In this document: positions 8,622 to 16,037 of the stretch, in pieces
How the letters are laid out: each line of letters starts with the position of its first letter
Numbering within the stretch: the first letter of the stretch is position 1
Assembly (NCBI GenBank): GCA_964429695.1
Contig: CAYSCS010000025.1
Location: forward strand, 1-44,609
Direction of reading: 5' to 3'
Source of the DNA: CAYSCS01 sp964429695
GTDB lineage: Bacteria; Acidobacteriota; Aminicenantia; Aminicenantales; Aminicenantaceae
Length of the DNA: 44,609 bases
Notes under the pieces: generated by a model
Databases searched by the model: none
Told to the model about the DNA's origin: nothing
What the model saw: only the letters and a program-made list of their open reading frames with translations
Made by a program: the position numbers and the translations under genes

Positions 8622-9359
8622 CTATGCCTGAGCCAGGGTTAGAGCTCTAACCTCCTTTGCCCCGGCCTCTCTTAAAACTCTCGCACATTCTGTGAGCGTT
8701 GCTCCCGTGGTAAAGACATCATCAATAAGAAGTAAGACTTTCCCCTCTATTTCTTCGCCTCTTTTCACCTTGAATGCTCCTCTTACATTCTTTTTTCTCT
8801 CCTCCGCTTCCAGAGATGTCTGAGCGGGAATATTCTTTTGCTTCTGAAGAATACCTTCGCTCAGTTCAAGCCTCTTTATTTTAGCCAATTCTTTGGCCAT
8901 AATTCTGGCTTGGTTAAAACCTCTCTCCTTTTCTCTCCGGGGATGAAGGGGAACTGGGACAAGAGTTTGAACATTCCACCATAGCATCTCATCTTTTCCC
9001 AAAGCCCTGTGGATGAAATGCGCGAGTTCTTTTCCTAATACCCTGAATTTCATATACTTATAGAGGATGATGATTTCCTTTAGTTTCCCTTCATACCGAG
9101 CACAGGAGCGATGGAGGGAGAAAACTGGCCTGCTTCTCAGGCATTCTCCGCAGGGATGAGGCTCTCCAGGTTGGTCAAAGAATCTGCCACAACAAATACA
9201 ATACGAAAGGCGAGGAGGCTGGATTTCTTCCCAACAAGAGTTACATACCACTCTTTCCTTAGGAAACTCAAGAAGGGAGGAACACAACTTACAAAAAGAG
9301 GGGAAAAAGATTAGTTCGGCCAGTTTAAAAAGAGAAGGAATCCTCTTTTCGTATTTCAA
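8622..9359 (-). CDS. comF: ComF-family phosphoribosyltransferase-like protein
   Basis: ComF proteins are required for DNA uptake in competent bacteria and carry a zinc-binding N-terminus plus a phosphoribosyltransferase fold. Visible are CxxC pairs (FCKLC, CNSC, CICC, CGEC) in the N-terminal half, VPVPLHPRREKERGFNQA in the middle, and the PRPP loop LLIDDVFTTGATL near the C-terminus. The frame is open upstream to 9452, but that part overlaps dksA heavily. I prefer the TTG at 9359, which overlaps the dksA stop as TTGA and gives 245 residues, the usual family size. It is the last gene of rlmH-dksA-comF. Confidence 0.88.
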   Translation of the reverse strand: MKYEKRIPSLFKLAELIFFPSFCKLCSSLLEFPKERVVCNSCWEEIQPPRLSYCICCGRFFDQPGEPHPCGECLRSRPVFSLHRSCARYEGKLKEIIILYKYMKFRVLGKELAHFIHRALGKDEMLWWNVQTLVPVPLHPRREKERGFNQARIMAKELAKIKRLELSEGILQKQKNIPAQTSLEAEERKKNVRGAFKVKRGEEIEGKVLLLIDDVFTTGATLTECARVLREAGAKEVRALTLAQA

Positions 9360-9730
9360 GCAGATTCTTCCTCTGCTCTCTCCTGGCAACTTATACAGAA
9401 AGGAGTCCAAGGAATAACATCGAGCCTCTTTTTCCCTATTCTGGTCTTGCATCTCTGACAGATTCCGTATTCACATTCATCAATCCTCTTCAACGCCTCA
9501 TCAATCAAAAGGAGTTGCTCTCTTTCGGCATTGGAGAGACTCAGCAAAAATTCTTTGGTATAGGAACTCTCTGCCCTATCCACTACATCCTGGGCTATCC
9601 CCGTTTCAACTTCCTTGCTTTCTGAATAGACTTCACTAATCTTGAAGATTATTTCGTGCTTCTTCTCGAGGAGTTTTTTTTTGTAGTGCTCCTTTTCCTT
9701 TTTGGTCAGCTTTTTCCCTTCACTTGGCAT
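9356..9730 (-). CDS. DksA/TraR-type zinc-finger protein
   Basis: A 124-residue member of the DksA/TraR family. Its N-terminal coiled coil (KKKLLEKKHEIIFKISEV) is followed by a C-terminal zinc finger with two Cys pairs (CEYGICQRCKTRI and FCISCQE). Family members bind the RNA polymerase secondary channel and tune transcription with ppGpp, or act in sporulation-type roles in Gram-positive relatives. The ATG at 9730 overlaps the rlmH stop by 11 bases. The DxxDxA coiled-coil tip of E. coli DksA is not clearly present, although VVDRAESS is similar, so I do not claim the full DksA function. Confidence 0.85.
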   Translation of the reverse strand: MPSEGKKLTKKEKEHYKKKLLEKKHEIIFKISEVYSESKEVETGIAQDVVDRAESSYTKEFLLSLSNAEREQLLLIDEALKRIDECEYGICQRCKTRIGKKRLDVIPWTPFCISCQERAEEESA

Positions 9731-10187
9731 ATTTCATTCCTTTCATAATAGTCAAGGCTCTGTAAACCTGTTCCAAGAGCATGATTCTCGCCAGCTCATG
9801 AGAGAAGGTCATCGGAGAGAGAGAAAGTATGAAATCCGCTTTCTCGATAAATCCCTCTTCAAGCCCCTCGCTTCCACCGATGATGAAAGTCAGATTCGGA
9901 GTGGGGCTCTTAACGATTCTCTCCAGAAATTCTGCAAATTCCTTAGAATTCATCTGCTTTCCTTTATCGAAGAGGCAGATAATATAATCATCTTCAATGT
10001 GTTTTTCAATATGGTTTTTTTCAATTTTTTTAATTCTTTTCGCAAATCTATCCTTTATTCCTTTCGCTTCCTTACACTCGATAAGAGTGCAGGGTACGAG
10101 TCGATTAATCTTCTTTAGATACTTTTCCTGTATGGCTTTGATCTCCTTGTCTTTTGTCTTGCCCGGCCAAATTATCTTGAATTTCAT
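9720..10187 (-). CDS. rlmH: 23S rRNA pseudouridine-1915 N3-methyltransferase RlmH
   Basis: A SPOUT-class methyltransferase that modifies pseudouridine 1915 in helix 69 of 23S rRNA. It has 155 residues, the usual length. Diagnostic segments are FIIGGSEGL (SAM-binding knot), LSLSPMTFSHELARIMLLEQ and the C-terminal YRALTIMKGMKYAK. Most relatives end in PYHK, so the MKYAK end is a small divergence at the substrate-binding tail. The Shine-Dalgarno-like GGAAGGAG lies unusually far upstream (about 16 bases). It begins the rlmH-dksA-comF group. Confidence 0.92.
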   Translation of the reverse strand: MKFKIIWPGKTKDKEIKAIQEKYLKKINRLVPCTLIECKEAKGIKDRFAKRIKKIEKNHIEKHIEDDYIICLFDKGKQMNSKEFAEFLERIVKSPTPNLTFIIGGSEGLEEGFIEKADFILSLSPMTFSHELARIMLLEQVYRALTIMKGMKYAK

Positions 10188-10369
10188 GGGGAATGAAATG
10201 ACGCTCCTTCCAGAGTGGTGTTCTCTTTTTCACTAAAATTGTTCATAATAAATAATGATTAATCGAGAAAAAGTCAAATATTTTTTTTAAGCCAAATGAA
10301 TTAATTTTAAAATGCTTCTTCTGGATAAATTAATTGGCTTTTTTTGCTCAGGAGGGGGAGAGTATGATT

Positions 10370-10750
10370 CTAATCAAATTCAAGCATCGGGGCGTCTCCC
10401 CAGAGCTTCTCTAAGGCGTAATATTCCCTTGCTCTCTTGGAAAAAATGTGAACTATAAAGTCTCCATAATCCATCAATATCCACTCTGCGTGCACTGCTC
10501 CCTCTATGTTAAGCGGCTTAATGTTTTCTTTTCTCAAATCCTCTTCAATTTTTTCACAGATTGCAACGTTCTGCCGAGGAGAATTGCCGTGCATGATTAC
10601 GAAAAAATCTGTAAACGAGCACACCTCGGCTAGCCGCAGGACTACGAGTTTCTCTCCTTTCTTCGCCTGGCCCGCCTTTATCGTGATTTTTATTTCTGGG
10701 GGAAGACTTCGCTTACTAAACTTTCTTTCCACCTTTCTTGCCTTCTTCAT
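10370..10750 (-). CDS. rsfS: Ribosomal silencing factor RsfS (Iojap)
   Basis: Binds ribosomal protein L14 and blocks joining of the ribosomal subunits under starvation. It has 126 residues. The Iojap core runs from KLVVLRLAEVCSFTDFFVIM through NVAICEKIEEDLR, EGAVHAEWILMDYGDFIVHIFS to YYALEKLWGDAPM. A basic N-terminal stretch (KKARKVERKFSKRSLP) precedes it. Its ATG overlaps the nadD stop as ATGA. It is the last gene of the rplU-rpmA-obg-nadD-rsfS operon, a widespread gene order. Confidence 0.95.
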   Translation of the reverse strand: MKKARKVERKFSKRSLPPEIKITIKAGQAKKGEKLVVLRLAEVCSFTDFFVIMHGNSPRQNVAICEKIEEDLRKENIKPLNIEGAVHAEWILMDYGDFIVHIFSKRAREYYALEKLWGDAPMLEFD

Positions 10751-11403
10751 CTATAAATGTTGTTTTTTTTAATAAATTCCTCTACAGAATAGGGGACAAG
10801 TCCCTCTATCGATTCACCTCTTCTTATTCTCTCTCTAATCTCGGTAGAGGAAATGTCCAATGTTTCTATCTGAAAAAGGAATATTCTCTTGGAAAGAAGA
10901 ATTTGGTCTTTAACCTCATCTGAAAGGTTAACCCTGTACATTCTCGAGACGTATCTCCCATTCAAAACCCTTTCTGCATCATCTAAAAGCCATCCCGGGC
11001 GAGAGATGACTATGAAATGACATTTCTCGAACAAATCTTGGTAATCCTTCCAAGTGTGAATCTCGAGAAAAGCATCTATGCCTACTATAAAAAATATACA
11101 AGCTTCAGGATAAAGAGCTTCTATCTTATTCAGGGTTATGATGGAGTAAGACTTGCCCTTTGCTTTTACTTCAATCTCGGAGGCAATAAATTTGGGATAA
11201 GAATTCAGGGCAAGTTGCACCATTTTGAAACGATGCTGGGCTGAGGCAATCTCAACAGACCTTTTATGAGGTGGAATATGAGAAGGGATAAAAAGAATCT
11301 TCTCACAACGGAATACTTTTTCAACCTGCTCTGCAGCTTTAAGATGGCCAGAGTGTATGGGGTTGAATGTCCCACCGAAGATTCCGATCCTTCTTTCTTT
11401 CAT
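10747..11403 (-). CDS. nadD: Nicotinate-nucleotide adenylyltransferase
   Basis: Transfers AMP from ATP to nicotinate mononucleotide, giving deamido-NAD, the substrate of NadE. A Rossmann nucleotidyltransferase with GIFGGTFNPIHSGHL (GxxxPxxxGH motif) at the N-terminus, LFIPSHIPPHKR, and the C-terminal ISSTEIRERIRRGESIEGLVP (ISSTxxR motif). The ATG at 11403 is chosen over an upstream start at 11460 because the motif starts within a few residues and obg ends at 11408, four bases away. Expected size (218 residues). Confidence 0.95.
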   Translation of the reverse strand: MKERRIGIFGGTFNPIHSGHLKAAEQVEKVFRCEKILFIPSHIPPHKRSVEIASAQHRFKMVQLALNSYPKFIASEIEVKAKGKSYSIITLNKIEALYPEACIFFIVGIDAFLEIHTWKDYQDLFEKCHFIVISRPGWLLDDAERVLNGRYVSRMYRVNLSDEVKDQILLSKRIFLFQIETLDISSTEIRERIRRGESIEGLVPYSVEEFIKKNNIYR

Positions 11404-11407
11404 TAAA

Positions 11408-12424
11408 TCAAGCTGCCTTCGCTTTCTCCCCTTCCAGAATCTCGGCAATCTTAGAAACAAGCTCCTTAATCCCCTTCCCTTTTAAGGCCGAGATGGAGAA
11501 GAAGGGGAGCTCTTCTCTCCTAGCCAATGCCTTTAGATTTTCTATTCTCGACTTCTCCTCAGTGAGGAGGTCGATTTTGTTAGCTACCAGGATTTGTTTC
11601 CTTTTGGCAAGCTGGGGATTAAAAGCCTCCAGTTCTTTCATAATAGTCTGATAATCCTCAACAGGATTTCTGTTAGTATAAGGGGAGACATCAATCATAT
11701 GCACCAGAATCTTGGTCCTCTCCACGTGCTTGAGGAATCTTATGCCAAGACCATGACCAAGATGAGCACCTTCTATCAATCCCGGGATATCAGCAACTAC
11801 AAAACTCTTAAACTCATCCAAATCCACTACTCCAAGTTTGGGAACAAGAGTAGTAAAAGGGTAGTCGGCAATCACAGGTTTGGCTGAAGAAATTTTAGAA
11901 ATCAAGGTCGACTTACCTACATTGGGAAAGCCTATGATTCCCACGTCTGCAATCAGCTTTAATTCCAGGATAAATTCTTTTTCTTCCCCAGGTTGCCCCT
12001 CCTCCGCTTCTCGGGGAGCCTGGTTTGTGGGAGAGGCGAAAGATGCATTTCCTCTTCCTCCTTTTCCTCCTCTAACTGCACAAAATATCTGATGGGGGGC
12101 TATGAAATCAAACAGTACTTCTTCTTTCCCAATTTCTCTAACAATTGTCCCCACTGGAACTTTAAGATAGAGGTCTTTTCCCTTTTTCCCCTGGCGATTG
12201 GAGCCTTCTCCATGAGCTCCTTTCTGAGCAGTATTTATGGGATGATACCTGAAATAAGCAAGAGAATTCAGATTTCTATCTGAGACCAGGTAGATATTAC
12301 CTCCATCCCCTCCCCTTCCTCCATCCGGGCCTCCCTTGGGAATTCCTCTTTCCCTGCGGAAGCTTACACAACCATTCCCTCCCCTCCCTCCGCGAAGGGT
12401 AACTCGAACCTGGTCAACGAACAT
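11408..12424 (-). CDS. obg: Obg/CgtA GTPase
   Basis: An essential GTPase acting in 50S ribosome assembly and the stringent response. 338 residues. Residues 1-157 form the glycine-rich Obg fold (KGGPDGGRGGDGGN, GGKGGRGNASF). The G domain follows with G1 GFPNVGKST, the switch I threonine in YPFTTLVPKLG, G3 DIPGLIEGAHLGHGLG and G4 NKIDL. It stops soon after the G domain and lacks the extra C-terminal OCT domain of some Firmicutes, giving a short CgtA form. It lies 12 bases after rpmA. Confidence 0.97.
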   Translation of the reverse strand: MFVDQVRVTLRGGRGGNGCVSFRRERGIPKGGPDGGRGGDGGNIYLVSDRNLNSLAYFRYHPINTAQKGAHGEGSNRQGKKGKDLYLKVPVGTIVREIGKEEVLFDFIAPHQIFCAVRGGKGGRGNASFASPTNQAPREAEEGQPGEEKEFILELKLIADVGIIGFPNVGKSTLISKISSAKPVIADYPFTTLVPKLGVVDLDEFKSFVVADIPGLIEGAHLGHGLGIRFLKHVERTKILVHMIDVSPYTNRNPVEDYQTIMKELEAFNPQLAKRKQILVANKIDLLTEEKSRIENLKALARREELPFFSISALKGKGIKELVSKIAEILEGEKAKAA

Positions 12425-12436
12425 ATTCTGGGAAGC

Positions 12437-12700
12437 TTAAACTTCCAAGGAAGGAATCACAGAGACAAATTTCCCTTTTCTTCCTTTCTTCTCAAAGCGG
12501 ACAAATCCTGCAATCTTAGCAAAAAGCGTATCGTCTTTCCCCCTCCCCACATTCAATCCGGGCTTGAAGGGAGTCCCTCTCTGTCGCACGAGGATACATC
12601 CAGCAGAAACATATTGTCCACCCCATCGCTTCACTCCCAGTCTTTTAGACTGGCTGTCTCTTCCGTTTCTTGCGCTTCCTCCTGACTTTTTATGAGCCAT
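12437..12700 (-). CDS. rpmA: 50S ribosomal protein L27
   Basis: L27 reaches the peptidyl-transferase centre. 87 residues starting MAHKKSGGSARNGRDSQSKR, the conserved N-terminus, without the Firmicutes-type cleavable extension. The ATG overlaps the rplU stop by 11 bases, so the pair is translationally coupled. Confidence 0.98.
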   Translation of the reverse strand: MAHKKSGGSARNGRDSQSKRLGVKRWGGQYVSAGCILVRQRGTPFKPGLNVGRGKDDTLFAKIAGFVRFEKKGRKGKFVSVIPSLEV

Positions 12701-13196
12701 CTTTCTGCTCCTTTTCTAATTTTTGAGTCTCCTTCTTTGACGTTCTTTTTGGTTTGGATGCTTTCTGCTGCTCATCCTGAGCTTTGGCTTTTTTTATTGT
12801 TCTCCGCTTCGCTTCTCCCTCAACTTTCCCTTTTTTCTGCTCTCCTTCAATTTTCTCCTTTTCTTTTACTTCGGCTTCTTTTACTGAAGTTATGATCTCA
12901 TCAATTCGCACCCTGCTGAGTAACTGGCGATGTCCCTTTTTCCTTTTATACTGTTCTCTCCTTTTCTTCTTGAAGATTATTACCTTCTCACCTTTAAAAT
13001 TTTCAATGACCTCGGCTTTCACCCGTGCATTCTCGACAAGAGGGGTGCCAATCAAGGTATTCTCTCCATCGTCCACGAGAAGGACCTCATCGAAGGTGAT
13101 TACCTCTCCTGCCTCTGCCTCGAGTCTTTCGATTTCGAGAATATCTCCTTTTTGAACTCTGTATTGTTTTCCGCCCGTTCGTATTACTGCAAACAT
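12690..13196 (-). CDS. rplU: 50S ribosomal protein L21 with a long lysine-rich tail
   Basis: Residues 1-103 are a standard L21 (MFAVIRTGGKQYRVQKGDIL ... KRREQYKRKKGHRQLLSRVRI). About 65 more residues follow, almost entirely Lys, Glu, Gln, Ala and Ser, likely disordered and RNA-binding. Most bacterial L21 proteins end near residue 103, so the tail is a lineage feature. ATG 13196 is chosen because MFAVIRTGGKQYRV is the universal N-terminus and AAGG precedes it; the upstream extension to 13247 is not conserved. First gene of the operon. Confidence 0.96.
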   Translation of the reverse strand: MFAVIRTGGKQYRVQKGDILEIERLEAEAGEVITFDEVLLVDDGENTLIGTPLVENARVKAEVIENFKGEKVIIFKKKRREQYKRKKGHRQLLSRVRIDEIITSVKEAEVKEKEKIEGEQKKGKVEGEAKRRTIKKAKAQDEQQKASKPKRTSKKETQKLEKEQKDGS

Positions 13197-13237
13197 TTCT
13201 CTACCTTGCTTTTCGGAATTAAAGAAAATGAAATTTA

Positions 13238-13266
13238 AATTTAACACATGATATTTCTCATGTCAA
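13238..13266 (-). promoter_or_regulatory. Promoter of the rplU-rpmA-obg-nadD-rsfS operon
   Basis: On the minus strand a perfect TTGACA (13266-13261), 17 bases, then TAAATT (13243-13238). It would leave a leader of about 35 nt before rplU, too short for an elaborate leader. Confidence 0.6.
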
Positions 13267-13317
13267 ACCCTCTTGCTTAAAGAGAAAAAACAGTGTACTC
13301 TACGAGTATGAGGAAAA

Positions 13318-13389
13318 GGGCGGTTAGCTCAGGGGTAGAGTACCGGTCTTACAAACCGGGGGTCGCAGGTTCGAACCCTGCACCGCCCA
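13318..13389 (+). tRNA. tRNA-Val (anticodon TAC)
   Basis: A 72-nt cloverleaf. Acceptor GGGCGGT pairs with ACCGCCC, D stem GCTC/GAGT, anticodon stem CCGGT/ACCGG around loop CTTACAA (anticodon TAC), a five-base variable loop, T stem GCAGG/CCTGC with loop TTCGAAC, discriminator A. CCA is not encoded. Confidence 0.95.
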
Positions 13390-13440
13390 TTGTCAATTTT
13401 GCTGATTATTCCTGAGCAAAGCGAAAATAAGTATAAGTGG

Positions 13441-13463
13441 AGAGGGCTTTTTCCCTCTTTTTT
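13441..13463 (+). terminator. Terminator downstream of tRNA-Val
   Basis: AGAGGG (13441-13446) pairs with CCCTCT (13453-13458) across six bases and is followed by a run of T residues. The rest of the gap to 13760 is AT-rich and I see no gene in it. Confidence 0.7.
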
Positions 13464-13762
13464 AATTTTTCAAGAAAGAAGTTCATTAAGTTTGTTTAAT
13501 GATGTTAACAACTTCGAGGGAGAAATAGTTTCTAATCCGCTTAAAATAGCTTCTCCCTAGAATCTTCTCCCAACATATCTTTCAAATTCCTCAAATTTTT
13601 CATGCATGAGGAAAATAAAATTCAGCATTTTATCTCACCTTAAAACTTCTAAATTTTTCCCTTCGGAAAGCGAGAAGGGGAAAGAGAATAAAGAGTTTTT
13701 CCTGATAATCCTTCTCAATCCTAAAAAATCTTGAAAAATAAACCGATTAAAGTTAAAAAGAG

Positions 13763-13784
13763 GAGGTGAAAGCTCCTTCACCTC
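13763..13784 (+). other. Hairpin containing a perfect Shine-Dalgarno sequence
   Basis: GAGGTGAA (13763-13770) and TTCACCTC (13777-13784) are exact reverse complements around a six-base loop. The left arm is part of AGGAGGTGA, a full match to the 16S anti-Shine-Dalgarno. It overlaps the only in-frame start (GTG, 13766) of the small membrane protein that follows. It could hold the ribosome-binding site closed. Confidence 0.45.
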
Positions 13785-13960
13785 ATTTCTTCCTCGTTTC
13801 TGCCATAGTCTTCTCTGCCTTAGGTGCGGGGACATTTTTTTTTCTCTTTATTCTTGAGTTCAACATCTATTGGTTCATACTCTCACCCATAATTTTCAGC
13901 CTCTACCAAGGGCCTGCGATTTACTTTTTCTGGCTGTGGAGAAAGAGAAAAAAGAAATAA
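13766..13960 (+). CDS. Small two-helix membrane protein (hypothetical)
   Basis: A 64-residue frame with two hydrophobic segments (about 8-29 and 33-57) separated by a short loop, ending in a strongly basic tail (WLWRKRKKK) that would stay in the cytoplasm. The only possible start is GTG at 13766, since an in-frame stop lies at 13754. The start is embedded in a hairpin and lacks a normally spaced ribosome-binding site. I do not recognise the family. The textbook topology supports a real gene, but the odd start and lack of a neighbouring partner keep confidence low. Confidence 0.4.
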   Translation: MKAPSPHFFLVSAIVFSALGAGTFFFLFILEFNIYWFILSPIIFSLYQGPAIYFFWLWRKRKKK

Positions 13961-14035
13961 CGCCCCCGACGGGATTTGAACCCGTGTTGCCGCCTTGAAA
14001 GGGCGATGTCCTTGACCAGGCTAGACGACAGGGGC
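13961..14035 (-). tRNA. tRNA-Glu (anticodon TTC)
   Basis: A 75-nt cloverleaf on the minus strand. Acceptor GCCCCTG pairs with CGGGGGC, anticodon stem TCGCC/GGCGG around CTTTCAA (anticodon TTC), T stem ACGGG/CCCGT with loop TTCAAAT, discriminator G. CCA is not encoded. It lies nine bases downstream of tRNA-Lys and is probably cotranscribed with it. Confidence 0.95.
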
Positions 14036-14044
14036 GTTGAAATC

Positions 14045-14119
14045 TGGTGAGCCGTGCTGGACTCGAACCAGCGACACCCGGCTTAAAAGGCCGGTGCTCT
14101 CCCTCTGAGCTAACGGCCC
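14045..14119 (-). tRNA. tRNA-Lys (anticodon TTT) with encoded CCA
   Basis: Acceptor GGGCCGT pairs with ACGGCTC (one G-T pair), D stem GCTC/GAGC, anticodon stem CCGGC/GCCGG around CTTTTAA (anticodon TTT), T stem GCTGG/CCAGC, discriminator A, and CCA encoded at 14047-14045. The other two tRNAs here lack encoded CCA. Confidence 0.95.
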
Positions 14120-14157
14120 AAATAGCATAAATAATCAGATAATATAAATAAATTGTA

Positions 14158-14187
14158 TTTATAAAATAAAAAGATGAAAAGAGTCAA
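14158..14187 (-). promoter_or_regulatory. Promoter of the tRNA-Lys/tRNA-Glu unit
   Basis: On the minus strand TTGACT (14187-14182), 18 bases, TATAAA (14163-14158), five of six matches in each box. The start point would lie about 30 bases before tRNA-Lys and just after the lipoprotein stop codon. Confidence 0.55.
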
Positions 14188-14189
14188 TA

Positions 14190-14882
14190 TCAGCTGATTG
14201 GCTCAAAATTTACTATTATGTACCTACCTCTATGGCTTAATTTCATTGCTTCATCTTTGAGTTCGTATTTTCTGAGGTAAAACCTATAATTCTTCGTTTC
14301 CCCAGCTTTGTCTCTTATCTTGACATCGACCTCTCTGGAGAAGACTTGTCCAGTGAGGTCTCTAACGTTGGGAAGATCCTGAACTCCTAGAGAAAATAGA
14401 GTAATCTCCTCCTCTCGAGCCGCAGCCGACTTGGCCTCATTGTATTCTTTCTGAAGCTGTTTATGGTTTTCATAAACTTCATCATATTTCGCCTGAAGTT
14501 CATCTACCTTCTTCTTGGCTGTAGCTCTTGCAGCTGCGGTCCGTGCATTTTCAAGTTCAAATTTGGCATCATCCAGGGCATCTCTTGCACTCAGAGTGAT
14601 GCCCACTGATTCTTCCACTTTTTTCTTCAAATCCAATTCATTTTTATTCAATTCAGGTAAATTAGCAGGCTCAATTTTTTCCTCACTCACAGAAACAATT
14701 TCCCACGACTCAACATCCATGGCCACTGGCTTGAGCGCCATGGTTGACATTGTGGTCATATCATTTAGAGAAAGAGCATGGAAATATCTCTTTAGAAGCC
14801 CTTCTTCTGGTTTCTGCTGACAAGACTGAATTACACAAAGGATAAGAATGATTCCAGCTACTGAAAGAACCTTTTTATACAT
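14190..14882 (-). CDS. Coiled-coil lipoprotein of unknown function
   Basis: A 230-residue protein with a lipoprotein signal peptide: MYKKVLSVAGIILILCVIQSC, where the lipidated Cys is residue 21. After a mixed segment (22-75), residues about 75-160 form a long Ala/Glu/Lys-rich coiled coil (ARDALDDAKFELENARTAAA), followed by a beta-rich end (VDVKIRDKAGETKNYRFYLR) up to residue 230. It is probably membrane-anchored on the outside of the cytoplasmic membrane or sorted to an outer membrane. No enzyme motif. It stands alone between the tRNAs and the divergent hydrogenase locus. Confidence 0.75.
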   Translation of the reverse strand: MYKKVLSVAGIILILCVIQSCQQKPEEGLLKRYFHALSLNDMTTMSTMALKPVAMDVESWEIVSVSEEKIEPANLPELNKNELDLKKKVEESVGITLSARDALDDAKFELENARTAAARATAKKKVDELQAKYDEVYENHKQLQKEYNEAKSAAAREEEITLFSLGVQDLPNVRDLTGQVFSREVDVKIRDKAGETKNYRFYLRKYELKDEAMKLSHRGRYIIVNFEPIS

Positions 14883-15211
14883 TCTTCCTCCTTCCTAACA
14901 AAGTTATTTTTTTAAATTTTACTTTTTTTCTGAATAAAAAAGCAAGTGAAATAAATTATAATTTCTTTGCTCAGAATCTATTAATCCCGGTGGGGCATAA
15001 ATCCATATCTATGAAGGGGATTTTTTCTACCTCAAACTATATCAAACCAAGCTTCCCAGTTAATTAAGATTTTAAAAACATTTAAAGTTTCTAAATTGTT
15101 AAGCACACATCCAGGGAAAAATTAAGAAAAAAATTAACAAACAACCTAAAATGAGGAGAACTTCCTTGATTTAAAAAGGGAAATATTACCCAACACAATC
15201 CAACCTGACTA
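14883..15211. other. AT-rich intergenic region between lipoprotein gene and hydrogenase promoter
   Basis: No open frame of meaningful length, no tRNA and no recognised riboswitch on either strand. It contains TTGTTAA near 15096 and TTAACAA near 15136, which resemble halves of a redox-sensing Rex site. They lie about 35 bases apart, not at operator spacing. It probably holds the divergent promoters. Confidence 0.4.
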
Positions 15212-15240
15212 TTGACAAATAAAATCTTTATTCTTAGAAT
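15212..15240 (+). promoter_or_regulatory. Promoter of the Hdr/Hyd/Mvh operon
   Basis: A perfect TTGACA (15212-15217), 17 bases, TAGAAT (15235-15240). It is the only good promoter upstream of hdrC and could serve the whole run to mvhA at 30235. The transcript would have a leader of about 210 nt. Confidence 0.6.
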
Positions 15241-15246
15241 GAAGGG

Positions 15247-15455
15247 TAATTATAAGACAAACTTACATTTTCCTATAACTTTAATAGAGTTAAGGAGAGC
15301 CTAAGCCACCCTCTAAAGGGAGAAAAAAACTCCCGCTTGAGTCTTATGATTACAACAAATTATTTGAGGCATAACATTAATGCCAATTGTTAAAGGCCCT
15401 CTTCTTTTTAAGGGTATTCCCCTCAAATCTCAACAATCTTTCCAAAGGAGGACTA
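15247..15455 (+). promoter_or_regulatory. Long 5' leader of the hydrogenase operon
   Basis: The non-coding leader contains several short potential stems, for example GGCAT at 15368-15372 pairing with ATGCC at 15380-15384, and CTCTAAAGGGAG around 15311-15322. It ends in AAAGGAGG just before the hdrC ATG. I do not recognise a known riboswitch consensus. The length alone makes post-initiation control plausible. Confidence 0.35.
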
Positions 15456-16037
15456 ATGGAAATCCATAAAAAAGTCGTCTTTGAAGATGAATTGGACCAC
15501 TTTTTTCTAGATGAAATCAAAGAGAAGTCCTTAAGTGAGGAAATAAGCCGCTGTATTCAGTGCGGCACATGCAGCAGCTCCTGTCCTCTTGCCGAGTACA
15601 TGGAGCACTCGCCCCGAAAGATAATCGCCATGATAAAACAAGGGTTCAAAGATGAAGCCTTAAAAAGCTTTACACCCTGGCTTTGCGCCTCCTGTTATAG
15701 CTGTCAAGTTAGATGCCCTGCTAACATCAAAATAACCGATGTCATGTATGCACTCAAAAGAGAAGCAATCGAGACCAAATCCTACCCCTCTAAGTTTCCG
15801 ATTCCTGCCCTTGCCCAGGAAATGCACAAAATTATTGCCAAAAATGGAAGGAATTCTGAATTGTGGCTCGTCCTGAAGATGTATCTCCGTCTAAAAAATC
15901 CTCTCGGGCCCTTGAAAATGGCCTCAACAGGAATGAGCTTAATGAAGACAGGAAGGATGAGCCTTAAGATTGAAAAAATCAAAAACAGAAAACAGCTCCA
16001 TAAATTGTTGAATTCTTTAGCGGAGGAAACAAAATGA
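15456..16037 (+). CDS. hdrC: Heterodisulfide reductase subunit C-like iron-sulfur protein
   Basis: HdrC carries two [4Fe-4S] clusters that pass electrons between HdrA and the active-site subunit HdrB. The protein is 193 residues from the ATG at 15456, just after AAAGGAGG; the frame is open to 15387 but that extension is not conserved. Ligands are visible: C33, C36, C39, C43 (CIQCGTCSSSCP) and C77, C80, C83, C87 (CASCYSCQVRCP). The C-terminal 100 residues are helical and basic. It overlaps hdrB as ATGA. No membrane segment is present, so the soluble HdrABC type is indicated rather than HdrDE. Confidence 0.93.
   Translation: MEIHKKVVFEDELDHFFLDEIKEKSLSEEISRCIQCGTCSSSCPLAEYMEHSPRKIIAMIKQGFKDEALKSFTPWLCASCYSCQVRCPANIKITDVMYALKREAIETKSYPSKFPIPALAQEMHKIIAKNGRNSELWLVLKMYLRLKNPLGPLKMASTGMSLMKTGRMSLKIEKIKNRKQLHKLLNSLAEETK

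Noticed and set aside
9702..10118. 138-codon open frame on the plus strand
   Set aside because: It is antisense to rlmH and dksA, both clearly recognisable, and its translation shows no family resemblance.
10292..10344. Hairpin followed by T7 in the gap between rsfS and rlmH
   Set aside because: The stem is AT-rich with a five-base bulge, and the T run is on the plus strand where no gene ends; the minus-strand transcript would have an A run instead.
15087..15142. TTGTTAA and TTAACAA as a possible Rex operator
   Set aside because: The halves are about 35 bases apart, whereas Rex sites have halves separated by only a few bases.
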